NCBI GenBank assembly: GCA_963847985.1
Contig: CAWKBS010000002.1
Span: forward strand, 124,001 to 188,000
DNA from: JAIBJN01 sp963847985
GTDB taxonomy: Bacteria; Actinomycetota; Thermoleophilia; Gaiellales; Gaiellaceae
Direction: 5' to 3'
DNA: 64,000 nt
The notes beneath the pieces are model-generated. The model made no database searches and was not told the DNA's origin. It worked only from the letters and a program-made list of their open reading frames with translations. Shown piece after piece: positions 33,020-44,578 of this stretch. Position numbers and translations under genes: made by a program. The first letter of the stretch is position 1, and each line of letters begins with the position of its first letter.

Positions 33020-35202
33020 ACGCCCGCTCGGGCTCGGCGCGGGAGGTCCGGGCGCCTTCGGCGCGAGCGGCGACGGCTTCACCCGGAAGACCCGTGCGAC
33101 CCCGTCCGGCAGCCACCAGTTCCAGCGGCCGAAGATGGCCATCGCGCTCGGGACGAGGAGCGCCCGCACGATGGTCACGTCGATGAGGATCGCCGTCGCC
33201 AGGCCGAAGCCGAACTGCTGGAGGCCCACGATCGAGCCGGCCACGAAGCCCATGAACGCCGCGACCATGATCAGCCCCGCAGCGGTCACGATGCGCCCGG
33301 TCTTGGCAAGCCCGAGGGAGACCGCGCGGACGTTGTCACCGGTCTCGTCCCACTCCTCCCGCATGCGGCTGACGAGGAAGACCTCGTAGTCCATCGAGAG
33401 CCCGAACACCATGGCGAAGACGAAGATCGGGATCCAGCCTTCGATCTGGTCGAAGGCGATCAGCCCGAACCACTCGGCCGCGCCCCACTTGAAGAAGACG
33501 ACGAGCAGCCCGAAGGCGGCCGCGATCGAAAGCAGGTTGAGGATGATCGCCTTGAGCGGGATCAGCAGCGAGCGAAACGCGCGCAGGAGGAGCAGGTAGG
33601 TCAGGAGGAGGACGCCGACCACGAGCCAGGGGAAGGCGCCGTAGGTGAGGTCGAGGAAATCGACGCCGCTGGGCGGCCCGCCTCCCGCGAAGACCTCCAC
33701 CCCGTCGGGGAAGCCGGCGGCCGGGACGATCTCGCCGCGTAGGCGGTCGACGAAGTCCAGCGCGGCCGGCACGCCGTACTCGCTCTCCCCGGTCACCTGG
33801 ACGTGGAGGTAGCGCCCGGTCGGATCGACGCTCTGCGGGCTCTCCGGGTCGAACGCGACGCCGGCAACCTCGGGGTCCGCCCCAGACGATCCTCTAGGCG
33901 CACGAGCGCGGCCCGGACGGCGGGGGTCGTGGCGCCGCCCGCGGCGCCCGTGTCGATCACGAGCGCGGTCGGCGCGAGCGCGCCGTCGCCGAGCTCCTCC
34001 GAGACGACGTTCAGCCCCCGGATCCCCTCGAGCTCCTGCGGGATGCCCTCGTTCGAGCCCGGCCCGACCTGCAGGGTCAGGATCGGCAGGGCGAGCAGGA
34101 CGAGGAACGCCGTCGTCGTCGCGGCCACGAGCACGGGCCGAGCCATGATCGCGCGAGAGAGCTGCACCCACGTGTCCCGGTCCTGGTCGTCGCGGCGCTC
34201 GGCCACCCGCTTCGGAATCAGGCGGACGCGGTCGAGGCGCGCCGCCGTGAGGTGGAGGAGCACCGGCAGGAGCGTCAGCGCGCAGACCACCGACACGAGC
34301 GGGATCGCCAGGCCGCCGATGCCGAAGCCGCGCATGAAGGGCAGCGGCATGAAGAGCATGAGCGCGAGGCCGATCCCCACCGCCGAGCCGGAGAAGACCA
34401 CCGCGCGTCCGGCCGTCTCCATCGTCCTGACGATCGCGTCCTCCTTCGAGGAGGCCTTCCGGAGCTCCTCGCGGTAGCGGTAGACGACCAGGAGCGAGTA
34501 GTCGATGGCGATCCCGAAGCCGATGAGCATGACGAGGTTCTGGAGGTAGGTCGTCAGCTCCATGAAGTTGGCGAAGACCCAGATGATCGCGAGCGTCGCC
34601 GGAATCGCCGCTGCGGCGAAGACGAAGGGCAGCAGGAAGGCGAGCGTCCCGAAGACGAAGACGAGGATGAGGAGCGCGATCGGGACGGCGATGAAGAGCT
34701 CGCCGACCTTCAGGTCCCGGGCGAAGACGGGGTCGAGGTCGTGCTCGATCGCGGCCTGGCCGGAGACGTAGACCTCCGCCCCGGGGATCTCGCCGACGGC
34801 CGCGCGCATGTCGTCGGTGTGGCCCTTGGCATCGGCCGGCTCCAGGTTGGAGACGATCTGCGCGGTCACGACCGCGTCCGAGATCGGCTGGACGGAGGCG
34901 ACCGTGGAGGTCGGCAGCTCGGCCGAGGCCCGCGCCGCGGCCGCCTCCACCTGGGCGACGAGCGCCTGCGCCGAGCCCGGCTCGCCCCGCGCGACGATCG
35001 TGAACGAGCCGGTCGACTTCTGCCCGAAGTGGTCCTCGAGGATCCGCTCCGCGCGCGCGGTGTCGGTGCCCGGCAGCGAGAAGCGGTTCGTCAGCAGGTC
35101 GGCCAGCCCCGACATGGCCGCCAGAGACGCGACGAGGACGATCGCCCACACGCCGAGCACGGTCCAGCGGTGGCGGATCATGCGGCGGGTCCAGCGATCC
35201 AT
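33017..35202 (-). CDS. MMPL/RND-family membrane transporter, one frame break
   Basis: About 728 residues after correction. Topology is classical MMPL: one N-terminal helix (WTVLGVWAIVLVASLAAM), a large outer domain, a five- to six-helix bundle with LVMLIGFGIAIDYSLLVVYRYREE (the proton-relay GIAIDY), a second outer domain, and a second bundle with FVFAMVFGLSMDYEVFLVSRMREEW. Family members export lipids or drugs across actinobacterial membranes using proton force. The frame changes at about 33889 in a G-run (one G missing, or two extra); correction gives an uninterrupted protein. TGATG overlap couples it to a small membrane protein gene. Confidence 0.88.
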
Positions 35203-35333
35203 CAGCCCGTCCGGCGAAGAGCACGGCGGGCGGCCTTGCGGGCGCGGATCCCCGGGGCGGCGCGTACCGCGGCCACCCAGACGTAGCCCAGGAAGCCGAG
35301 GACGGCGCCGGCCGCTGTCAGCCGGCGTCCCAT
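35202..35333 (-). CDS. 43-residue membrane protein coupled to the MMPL transporter
   Basis: Reads MGRRLTAAGAVLGFLGYVWV then AAVRAAPG and a tail of Arg/Lys/Ala. One hydrophobic helix is flanked by basic residues, so the tail is probably cytoplasmic. Its TGA overlaps the MMPL ATG (TGATG), which is the main evidence that it is translated. Divergent from the Hsp20 gene with 15 bases between starts. No family recognised; a transporter accessory role is only a guess. Confidence 0.5.
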   Translation of the reverse strand: MGRRLTAAGAVLGFLGYVWVAAVRAAPGIRARKAARRALRRTG

Positions 35334-35336
35334 GGC

Positions 35337-35342
35337 TACGAT
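35337..35342 (+). promoter_or_regulatory. -10 hexamer for leaderless hsp20-lon
   Basis: TACGAT, six bases before ATG 35349, with no Shine-Dalgarno sequence. Only 15 bases separate this start from the divergent small ORF. No CIRCE or HspR-type (HAIR) element is seen here. Confidence 0.55.
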
Positions 35343-35348
35343 TCTCGC

Positions 35349-35782
35349 ATGACCCAGCGCAGGAGCGTCGATCGCCTGACGAACGAGATGGAGGAGCTGT
35401 TCGCCGACCTCTGGTACCACCGGCTGGCGCCGCAGCGCCGCGGCTTCCGCCCGCGGGTCGACGTCTACCGCACCGGCGAGCCTCCCACCCTCCATGTCGC
35501 CGCCGAGCTGCCCGGGATCGACCCGGAAAACGTGGACGTGGCCGTCACCGACGGGGTGCTCGTCATCTCGGGCCGGCGGCAGCGCCCCCACAACTGCGGC
35601 CGGAAGTACGAGCACATCGAGCTCGACTACGGCGTCTTCGAGCGCCGCATCGTCATCGGGGACGCATACGACGCCGACGCCGCCGAGGCGACCTACGAGC
35701 AGGGCCTCCTGACCATCGCGCTGCCGCTCCGGCAGCGAAAGCCGGGGCCCGTGCGGGTTCAGGTCCGCGAGGGGGACGCCGG

Positions 35783-35786
<4 letters not shown>
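35349..35786 (+). CDS. Small heat-shock protein, Hsp20/alpha-crystallin family
   Basis: A 145-residue ATP-independent holdase. The alpha-crystallin domain spans about residues 36-125: PRVDVYRTGEPPTLHVAAELPGIDPENVDVAVTDGVLVISG..., GVFERRIVIG and YEQGLLTIALPL. The C-terminal tail lacks the canonical I-x-I/V oligomer motif in clear form. It overlaps lon by ATGA, so holdase and protease are made together, a logical pairing for damaged-protein triage. Confidence 0.93.
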
Positions 35787-38164
<2,378 letters not shown>

Positions 38165-38198
38165 ATAATCTCGTCGGCAGACGACGAAAGGAACGACG

Positions 38199-38603
38199 AT
38201 GAAGGACAAGGTTTACGGCGCAGTCGATGTGGCCAAGCCCTACGTCGACCGCCTCGCGCGGGACGAGGAGCTGCACGAGCACGTGAGGAACGCCTACGGG
38301 ACGGCGCGCAGCATCTACGACGAGCTGATCGGCGCCCGCGGCCCCCAGGCGCTGGCGGCGCGCGTTGCGAGCGACAAGGACATGCAGTCCGAGCTCAAGA
38401 AGGCGGTCGACGAGCTCCGCAAGGCGGGTGAGCGCGCGCAGGGGAAGTCCTCCCACACGACGCGCAACTTCACCCTGCTGCTCGCGGGCATCGCGCTCGG
38501 CGTCCTCTTCAACCCGGCCACGGGCCCGGAGACGCGCAAGTGGCTGAAGGAGAAGGTCCTCGGCCCCGAGCAGCCCTTCGAGTACCGCCCGAACGAGAAC
38601 TAG
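38199..38603 (+). CDS. YtxH-like membrane-associated protein
   Basis: A 134-residue protein, mostly charged and helical, with one hydrophobic stretch (FTLLLAGIALGVLFNPATGPETRKWLKEKV) near residue 88-104. The GxxxGxLFxPxxGxxTRxxL pattern is that of YtxH/gas-vesicle-like stress proteins. The start is supported by GAAAGGA seven bases upstream, so unlike many neighbours it has a ribosome binding site and a leader. It follows lon by 34 bases and could be co-induced by stress. Function unknown. Confidence 0.72.
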   Translation: MKDKVYGAVDVAKPYVDRLARDEELHEHVRNAYGTARSIYDELIGARGPQALAARVASDKDMQSELKKAVDELRKAGERAQGKSSHTTRNFTLLLAGIALGVLFNPATGPETRKWLKEKVLGPEQPFEYRPNEN

Positions 38604-38621
38604 GCGCGCGGCCCTCGGCCG

Positions 38622-40025
38622 CTAGCCGCCAAAGCCGGGCTCGGCGCTGACGATCACGGGGCCGGGCTCGGCTTCGCCGAAGAGCGTCGTGGCGACCAGG
38701 AACGACGAGAGCGAACCGTCGCCGAGGCCCGAGAGCGACGAGATGTCGTCCGCCTGGAGCAGGACCGCGCCCGTCTTGGGAGCGGGCCCCGGGCCCGGGT
38801 CCCAGGTGCCGAACGCAAGGTCGTCGAGGCGGAGCCAGGCGCTCAGGTACGGGTACGGATCGATGGCGCCGTCGTAGCCCATCCACAGCAGCTCCCGCGG
38901 GTGGATCTCGAAATGGAGGTGCGGCGGCGTCCCGGCGGCGTCGCCCGTCGTCCCGACGAAGCCGATCACGTCGCCGGCCTTCACCTGCGCGCCCTCCAGC
39001 GCGAGCGGCGAGAAGGCGGAGAGGTGCGCGTAGTAGAACTCGTTGCCGGCGCCGTCGCGCAGCCAGAGGCGGTTGCCGCCGACGTCGTTCCAGCCGACGC
39101 GGAACAGCGTCCCGTCGGCGACCGCGAGGAGGGGAGCGCCGAGCGGGGCGAAGATGTCGACCCCGTGGTGCCAGGTGGTCGTGCGCGGCGCGCCGAAGCT
39201 GTCCGACGTCGAGGCAGGGCCGTAGATGGGGAAGACGTAGCCGGCCGCCGTGAGCTTCGGCTCGACGTCGGGCGGGGCCGGCTGCACGGTCGGAGGCACC
39301 TGCGGCGTGGACGGCGACAGCGGCTCGTTCGAGGGCCCGTCGTCTGCCGGCGGCGGTGGCGGAGGCGCGGGCTTCGGCTTGGAGGCGCTCGCCGCCGCCT
39401 CGGCATAGCCGACCATGATCTCGGTCCCGGCCAGGAGGCCACCGTGGTCCGCCGTCAGCACGACATGGAGACCGGTGACGAAGCCGCGGTAGCCATGGCG
39501 GGGGCCCTGCTTGCGGACGACGGCCGTCTCGAGGGTGACCGCGTAGCCCCAGTCACCGAGCGGGACGCGCGCGTTCTGCCCGGGGCGCACGGGCTCGCCG
39601 AGGACGACGAGGTTGGAGAGCGACGAGGCGGAGAGGTCGCCGTTCGCCCCCTTTCCGGTCGCGCGGGCGCGCGCTTTCACGAAGACCCCGTCGGCGGTGA
39701 TCTCGCCGCCGAAGAGCGAAAGAGAGCTGACCGACGCGCTGCCGTCGGCCGTCACTACGTCCGAGCCGGTGCCGCCGCGGGCGGACGTCGAGGTCCAGGC
39801 GGTGACGACCGCGCCCTCGCCGTAGCTCCAGCCGTCGACCGTCGCCGCTCCACGCGGCGGCGCAGTGACCGGCGCGGACGAGGCCACCGTCCCGTCCGGA
39901 AGCAGCACGCGGACGCCGAACGCCTTGGCCGACGAGTTCGGCGCGCTCTGCGCGGCGGCCGAGGCCCCGAGGGCGAGAACGGTCAGGGCGACGAACGCCG
40001 CGTGGACGACGCGATTCCTCACCAT
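38622..40025 (-). CDS. Secreted M23 (LytM-type) metallopeptidase
   Basis: A 467-residue exported protein with signal peptide (residues 1-25, ending ASAAAQS), a long beta-rich N-terminal region, a Pro/Lys linker (PKPAPPPPPPADDGPS) and a LytM domain at about 250-395. Zinc site motifs: HHGVDIFAPLGAPLLAVADG and the HxH of PPHLHFEIHP; the first-ligand segment DSFGAPRTTTWHHGVD shows H-x-x-x-D. M23 enzymes cut peptidoglycan cross-bridges, or act as inactive activators when ligands are missing; here they appear present. ATG 40025 follows GATAAT by six bases. Confidence 0.87.
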   Translation of the reverse strand: MVRNRVVHAAFVALTVLALGASAAAQSAPNSSAKAFGVRVLLPDGTVASSAPVTAPPRGAATVDGWSYGEGAVVTAWTSTSARGGTGSDVVTADGSASVSSLSLFGGEITADGVFVKARARATGKGANGDLSASSLSNLVVLGEPVRPGQNARVPLGDWGYAVTLETAVVRKQGPRHGYRGFVTGLHVVLTADHGGLLAGTEIMVGYAEAAASASKPKPAPPPPPPADDGPSNEPLSPSTPQVPPTVQPAPPDVEPKLTAAGYVFPIYGPASTSDSFGAPRTTTWHHGVDIFAPLGAPLLAVADGTLFRVGWNDVGGNRLWLRDGAGNEFYYAHLSAFSPLALEGAQVKAGDVIGFVGTTGDAAGTPPHLHFEIHPRELLWMGYDGAIDPYPYLSAWLRLDDLAFGTWDPGPGPAPKTGAVLLQADDISSLSGLGDGSLSSFLVATTLFGEAEPGPVIVSAEPGFGG

Positions 40026-40031
40026 GAGGAG

Positions 40032-40037
40032 ATTATC
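40032..40037 (-). promoter_or_regulatory. -10 hexamer for a leaderless M23 peptidase transcript
   Basis: GATAAT on the minus strand, six bases before ATG 40025; no Shine-Dalgarno sequence in between. Confidence 0.5.
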
Positions 40038-40064
40038 GGCCAGGAGCGCGGGATGGGCACAGGG

Positions 40065-40439
40065 TCACCGTTCGCGCGTCGACCAGAGGAGCTGCGCGGC
40101 CACGAACAGCAGGAAGGTCGCGAAGAGGTTCCGCAGCAGGTCGTCGTCCAGCGAGGTGGCGAGCGCGGCGCCTCCGACCACGCCGACGACGGAAGCGAGA
40201 CCGACCGCGATGCCCACCTTCCAGCGCACGTTGCCCGCCTTGTGCTGCTGCCAGGCGCCGAAGAGGACGACCGGGATCATCGCCGCGAGCGAGGTCGCCT
40301 GGGCGTCGAGCTGGGCGAGCCCGACGACCAGGGCGAGGGTGGGGACGAAGAGGATGCCGCCGCCGACGCCGAAGAGCCCGGAGAGGATCCCGGCGCCGAA
40401 ACCGAGGACGAGCGCGAGGACGATCGTCGTCGTGCTCAT
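40065..40439 (-). CDS. TauE/SafE (TSUP) half-transporter, second half
   Basis: A 124-residue membrane protein of four helices: VLALVLGFGAGILSGLFGVGGGILFVPTLALV, QATSLAAMIPVVLFG, VGIAVGLASVVGVVGGAAL and LFATFLLFVAAQLLW. The GxxxGxxSGLFGVGGG motif is the TSUP repeat. Full TSUP carriers (about 250 residues, eight helices) are internal duplications; here each half is a separate gene, joined by an ATGA overlap with the first half. The two probably form a heterodimer exporting sulfite or small organosulfonates, but substrate is unknown. Confidence 0.85.
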   Translation of the reverse strand: MSTTTIVLALVLGFGAGILSGLFGVGGGILFVPTLALVVGLAQLDAQATSLAAMIPVVLFGAWQQHKAGNVRWKVGIAVGLASVVGVVGGAALATSLDDDLLRNLFATFLLFVAAQLLWSTRER

Positions 40440-40801
40440 TCCACGTAGAGGAGGACGGCGACGCCGACGACGAAGAGCGCGAACAGGCGGGTCAGTGCCC
40501 GCGAGGAGATCCGGTGCTGGAGGCGGACGCCCGCGAGGGAGCCGACCAGCGCGGGCAGGCCGACGAGGGCGGCCGAATCCCAGTGGACGTGGTCGAAGAG
40601 CGAGAAGGAAAACGCGCCGGCTACTGCCGTGATCCCGATCGCGGCCAGCGAGGTGGCGGTTGCCGCCTTCGAGTCGAAGCCGAGCAGCAGGACGAGCGCA
40701 GGGACGACGACGACCCCGCCGCCGACCCCGAAGAGCGCGCTCAGAAAGCCCGACGCGATGCCGACGCCCGCGAGCAGGAGGAGCGTGCGCTTTGCCGGCA
40801 C
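40436..40801 (-). CDS. TauE/SafE (TSUP) half-transporter, first half
   Basis: A 121-residue membrane protein with the same four-helix plan: LLLLAGVGIASGFLSALFGVGGGVVVVPALVLLLGFD, ATATSLAAIGITAVAG, AALVGLPALVGSLAGVRL and LTRLFALFVVGVAVLLYVE. The SALFGVGGG motif matches that of its downstream partner. GTG start; TAGGAT lies six bases upstream. The ATGA overlap with the second half suggests equal synthesis of both. Confidence 0.85.
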   Translation of the reverse strand: MPAKRTLLLLAGVGIASGFLSALFGVGGGVVVVPALVLLLGFDSKAATATSLAAIGITAVAGAFSFSLFDHVHWDSAALVGLPALVGSLAGVRLQHRISSRALTRLFALFVVGVAVLLYVE

Positions 40802-40806
40802 GGCCG

Positions 40807-40813
40807 TATCCTA
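40807..40813. promoter_or_regulatory. Interlocked divergent -10 elements
   Basis: TATCCT (40807-40812) reads rightward, ten bases before the OtsB ATG. TAGGAT (40813-40808, minus strand) reads leftward, six bases before the TauE/SafE GTG. The two hexamers share five bases, so polymerases cannot use both at once. Confidence 0.5.
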
Positions 40814-40822
40814 GGCGGGCCG

Positions 40823-41545
40823 ATGGCGGCCGCCGCCGAGCTCCTCGCCCCCCTCGCCCGCGCCCCGGAGCGCTCCGCGCTCGTCCTCGACGTCGACGGG
40901 ACGCTGGCGCCGATCGTCTCCAGGCCGGAGCTCGCCGTCGTTCCGGCGGAGACGCGCCACGAGCTGGCGCGTCTGGCCGGCGGCTACCTGCTGGTCGCGT
41001 GCGTCAGCGGGCGGGCCGGGGACGACGCCCGCCGGCTCGTCGGCGTGGAGGGGATCGAGCTCGTCGGAAACCACGGGCTCGAGCTCGAGCCGCGGGCGCA
41101 CGAGCTGGCCGGGGAGATCGCGCGCTTCCGCGACGCGGTCGGGCTCCCGGTCGAGGACAAGACCCTCTCACTCACCTACCACTACCGGGAGGCGAGGGAC
41201 GAAACGGCCGCACGCGCGGAGCTCGAGGAGGTCGCCGCCCGCGCCCGGGCGCAGGGGCTCGACGCCCGCTGGGGCCGGAAGGTGCTGGAGATCCGCCCGC
41301 ACGTCGACGCGGACAAGGGCACGGCCGTACGAGCGCTCGTGGAGCGTTCAGGGGCCCGTCTCGGCCTCTACGCCGGCGACGACACGACCGACCTGGACGG
41401 CTTTGCCGGCCTGCGCTCGCTCGGCCTCGAGCACGCGGTGTGCGTCGCGGTCGCCTCCACCGAGGGCCCGGCTGAGCTGCGCGAGGCCGCCGACCTCGTC
41501 GTTGCCGATCCGCAGGAGCTGGCGGCTCTCCTACGCCTTCTCTGA
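40823..41545 (+). CDS. otsB: Trehalose-6-phosphate phosphatase
   Basis: A 240-residue HAD-family phosphatase. Motif I DVDGTLAPIVSRPE gives the Asp nucleophile and acid; SGR in ACVSGRAGDDARRL, NHGLELEPRA and KxxEIRPHVDADKGTA follow; motif IV is GDDTTDLDGF. These together match OtsB rather than general HAD phosphatases. It releases trehalose, a stress protectant. No trehalose-6-phosphate synthase gene is in the window. Its end overlaps the convergent decarboxylase gene by 15 bases. Confidence 0.9.
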   Translation: MAAAAELLAPLARAPERSALVLDVDGTLAPIVSRPELAVVPAETRHELARLAGGYLLVACVSGRAGDDARRLVGVEGIELVGNHGLELEPRAHELAGEIARFRDAVGLPVEDKTLSLTYHYREARDETAARAELEEVAARARAQGLDARWGRKVLEIRPHVDADKGTAVRALVERSGARLGLYAGDDTTDLDGFAGLRSLGLEHAVCVAVASTEGPAELREAADLVVADPQELAALLRLL

Positions 41546-42859
41546 GCCCGGGGCGAGCTCCTGGAGGAGCTCCCAGGCCCGGCGCACGTCGTCCTCGGTG
41601 GTGCGGTGGTTCCCGATCGCCAGGCGGAGGACGAAGCGACCGTCGAGCGTGGTGTTCGAGAGATAGGCCTCGCCGGTGGCGTTCACGCGCTCGAGCAGCG
41701 CCGCGTTCGCCTCGTCGGGGCCCTCGCGCCGAAAGCAGACGAGGGAGAAGGGAACCGGCGCAACCACCTCCCAGCCGGGCGCTTCCTCGACCCACCCCGC
41801 GAAGAGCCGTGCGAGGCGCTGGTGCTCCCGGATGACCGCCTGGAGGCCGTCGCGCCCGTAGCAGCGGAGGACCGCCCAGAGCTTGAGCGACCGGAAGCGG
41901 CGACCCAGCGCGGGACCGTAGTCCGTCAGGTTCGTGACGTCCTCCTCGCTCGTGCGCAGGTACACGGGGGCAATGCTGAAGGCGGCGCGGAGAACCTCCG
42001 GGCGGCGGGTGTAGAGGACGGAGCAGTCGATCGGCGTGAACAGCCATTTGTGCGGGTTGACGACGAGCGAGTCGGCCCGTTCGACCCCCGCAAACGCCCA
42101 CCGGTTCTCCTCGCAGACCATCGCCGAGCCGGCGTAGGCAGCGTCGACGTGGAGCCAGGCGCCGGCTTCGGCGCAGAGAGCGGCGATCTCCGTGACCGGA
42201 TCGACGGAGCTGGTCGACGTCGTCCCGACCGTCGCGACGACGGCCGCAGCCTCGCCCTCGGCGAGCGCCTCGGCGAGGGCATCCGGACGCATCCTGAACT
42301 CGGCGTCTGCCGGAATCTTGCGCAAACGGATGCCGAGGAGCCGCGCAGACTTGTCCATCGACGAGTGGGCGTGCTCGGAGCAGAGGACCGCCCCCTCCGG
42401 GCGGAGATGCCGGGCCGCGGTCAGGGCGGCGAGCGTGGAGGTCGAGGCGGTGTCCTCGATGTGTCCGTGCAGCCCCTCCGGCAAGCCGAGAAGCTGCCGC
42501 AGCCAGTCGAGCGCGACCTCTTCGAGCTCGGTCGCTGCCGGCGAAGTGCGCCAGAGCATCGCGTTCACGTTGAGCGCCGCGGTCAGGAACTCGGCCAGGA
42601 TGCCCGGCTCGCTGCCGGAGATGGCGTAGTAGGCGAAGAAGCGCGGGTGGTTCCAGTGCGTTATCCCGGGGAGCAGGATCTCGTCGAGGTCGCGGAGCAC
42701 GTCGGCGAACGGCTCGGGCCGCTCGGGAGGAGCCGCGGGCAGCGCGGCTCGGATCGCGCCCGGCTCGACCTGCGCCAGAACCGGCAGTTCGCGCACCCCC
42801 TCGAGGTAGCGCGCGATCCATTCCGCGGTCGCAGCCGCGTCCGACCGGAAGTCGCTCAC
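41531..42859 (-). CDS. PLP-dependent group II decarboxylase (aromatic amino acid decarboxylase-like)
   Basis: A 442-residue fold-type I PLP enzyme. Readable features: THWNHPRFFAYY, GHIEDTASTSTLAALTAARH, CSEHAHSSMDKSARLLG, ATVGTTSTSSVDP, WLHVDAAYAGSA and the cofactor-binding lysine in NPHKWLFTPIDCSVLY. The family converts L-DOPA, tryptophan, phenylalanine or glutamate-like substrates to amines; which one cannot be read. GTG 42859 overlaps the PolX stop (GTGA), so it is translated with a DNA repair gene, an odd pairing. Confidence 0.9.
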   Translation of the reverse strand: MSDFRSDAAATAEWIARYLEGVRELPVLAQVEPGAIRAALPAAPPERPEPFADVLRDLDEILLPGITHWNHPRFFAYYAISGSEPGILAEFLTAALNVNAMLWRTSPAATELEEVALDWLRQLLGLPEGLHGHIEDTASTSTLAALTAARHLRPEGAVLCSEHAHSSMDKSARLLGIRLRKIPADAEFRMRPDALAEALAEGEAAAVVATVGTTSTSSVDPVTEIAALCAEAGAWLHVDAAYAGSAMVCEENRWAFAGVERADSLVVNPHKWLFTPIDCSVLYTRRPEVLRAAFSIAPVYLRTSEEDVTNLTDYGPALGRRFRSLKLWAVLRCYGRDGLQAVIREHQRLARLFAGWVEEAPGWEVVAPVPFSLVCFRREGPDEANAALLERVNATGEAYLSNTTLDGRFVLRLAIGNHRTTEDDVRRAWELLQELAPGSEKA

Positions 42860-44571
42860 CGCTTCAGCAGCTTCTTCACGTCGGCCCAGGAGCGGGTGTT
42901 CACGACCTGGTCCGGCGAGACCCAGCCGCGGCGGGCCTGCGCGACTCCCAGCTCGAGGTTGTCCAGCTCGTGGACACGGTGGGCATCGGTCGAGACGACG
43001 AGGCGCACGCCGGCCACCACGGCCGCCCGGGCGAGCGTGTCGGTGAGGTCGAGCCGGTCGGGCTGCGCGTTGATCTCCAGGAAAGTCCCCGTCTCGGCCG
43101 CCGCCTCGCAGACCCGTTCGAAGTCGAGCTCGTAGGGCGGGCGCTGGTTGATTTTGCGGCCGGTGGGATGACCGATGCAGTCGACGTGCGGGCTCTGCAT
43201 GGCGGCGACGAGGCGCTCCGTGAGCTTCTCGCGCGGCCCGTCGAAGCCCGAGTGGATGGAGGCCATCACCCAGTCGCGGCCGGCCAGCGACTCGTCGTCC
43301 ATGTCCAGGCTCCCGTCGGCGCGGATATCGACCTCGATCCCCGCCAGCACGTTGATCCCGGTGACGTTCAGCGCCGCGATCGCCTCGGTCTGCGCCTCGA
43401 GCCGTCCGTCGCGGAGGCGGCGCGCGTGGTCGCAGATGGCGATGTAGCGGTGGCCGCGCTCCTTCGCGGCCAGCACCATCTCCTCGAGGGTCGCGCGGCC
43501 GTCGGACCAGTCCGTGTGCATGTGGAGGTCGCCCTTCAGGTCGGCGAGCTCCACGAGCTGGGGCAGCGCCCCCTCCCGAGCAGCCTCGAGCTCGCCGCGG
43601 TTCTCGCGCAGCTCGGGCGGGATCCAGGCGTAGCCGAGACGCGCGTAGACCTGCTCCTCGTCGGTCGCCTGGAAGCTCTCGCCGCTCTCCACGTCCGCGA
43701 CGCCGTACTCGCTGACGGAGAGCCCCTGACGGACCGCGTCCTCGCGCAGGGCCACGTTGTGGTCCTTCGAGCCGGTGAAATGCTGGAGGAGGTTCCCGTA
43801 GCTCTCCGGCGGGACGACGCGCAGGTCGAAGCGGAAGCCCTCGTGCGAGACGACCGTCGCCTTCGTGCCCCCCTTGGCCACGACCTCCGCCACCCACTCG
43901 CGCTCGGCGAAGAACGCCGTCAGCGCCGCCGGGTCGGCCGCCGTGGCGATCAGGTCGATGTCCTTCGTCGTCTCGAGGCGGCGGCGAACGCTGCCGGCTT
44001 CGCTGACGCGCTCGGCGAGGCCGCTCGCCTCGATCTCCTCGACCGCGCGGCGGACCGCGGGAAGCGCCTTGCCGAGCAGCGTGCGGCCGGTCGCGGCGGC
44101 CGCCTTCGGCGGCGCGGCCAGCGACTTGAGCACCTTCTCCTCGCTCTTCGCGCCGAGGCCCGGCAGGTCGCGCAGCTTCTGCTGCTCTGCGGCCGCGCGG
44201 AGACCGTCGAGGTCCTCGACGCCGAGCTCCGACCAGAGCTTCCGCGCCGTCTTCGGGCCGAGGCCGGGGACGTGCATCACGTCGACGAGCCCGGGCGGCA
44301 GCTTCGCGCGCAGCTTGGCGAGCGCGTTCATGTCGCCGGTCTCGACGACCTCGACGATCTTGCCCTCGATGGTGCCGCCGATCCCGGAGAGCTGCGTCGC
44401 CTTCCCGTCGACGGCGAGCTGCGCCACGGGCACCGCAGACTCCCGAATGCGCGCCGCCGCGCGCCGGTAGGCGGCGAGCCGGAACGCGTCCGCGCCGTCG
44501 AGCTCCAGCAGGTCGGCCAGGAGCTCGAAGCGCTCGGCCAGCTCGGTGTTGGTCGGCAGCTTCGCGGTCAC
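42856..44571 (-). CDS. polX: Family X DNA polymerase with PHP exonuclease domain
   Basis: A 571-residue base-excision-repair polymerase. N-terminal 8-kDa-like region (ELAERFELLADLLELDGADAFRLAAYRRAA), helix-hairpin-helix VPGLGPKTARKLW and LPGLGAKSEEKVL, nucleotidyltransferase palm with SVRRRLETTKDIDLIATA, then the C-terminal PHP domain GDLHMHTDWSDGRATLEEM with H-x-H metal ligands, ICDHA and STDAHRVHEL. Bacterial PolX fills short gaps and the PHP domain proofreads 3' ends. GTG 44571 is the only start near the N-terminus. TATCAT lies seven bases upstream, and only 18 bases separate it from the divergent glycosyltransferase. Confidence 0.93.
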   Translation of the reverse strand: MTAKLPTNTELAERFELLADLLELDGADAFRLAAYRRAAARIRESAVPVAQLAVDGKATQLSGIGGTIEGKIVEVVETGDMNALAKLRAKLPPGLVDVMHVPGLGPKTARKLWSELGVEDLDGLRAAAEQQKLRDLPGLGAKSEEKVLKSLAAPPKAAAATGRTLLGKALPAVRRAVEEIEASGLAERVSEAGSVRRRLETTKDIDLIATAADPAALTAFFAEREWVAEVVAKGGTKATVVSHEGFRFDLRVVPPESYGNLLQHFTGSKDHNVALREDAVRQGLSVSEYGVADVESGESFQATDEEQVYARLGYAWIPPELRENRGELEAAREGALPQLVELADLKGDLHMHTDWSDGRATLEEMVLAAKERGHRYIAICDHARRLRDGRLEAQTEAIAALNVTGINVLAGIEVDIRADGSLDMDDESLAGRDWVMASIHSGFDGPREKLTERLVAAMQSPHVDCIGHPTGRKINQRPPYELDFERVCEAAAETGTFLEINAQPDRLDLTDTLARAAVVAGVRLVVSTDAHRVHELDNLELGVAQARRGWVSPDQVVNTRSWADVKKLLKR

Positions 44572-44578
44572 GGCGGCG

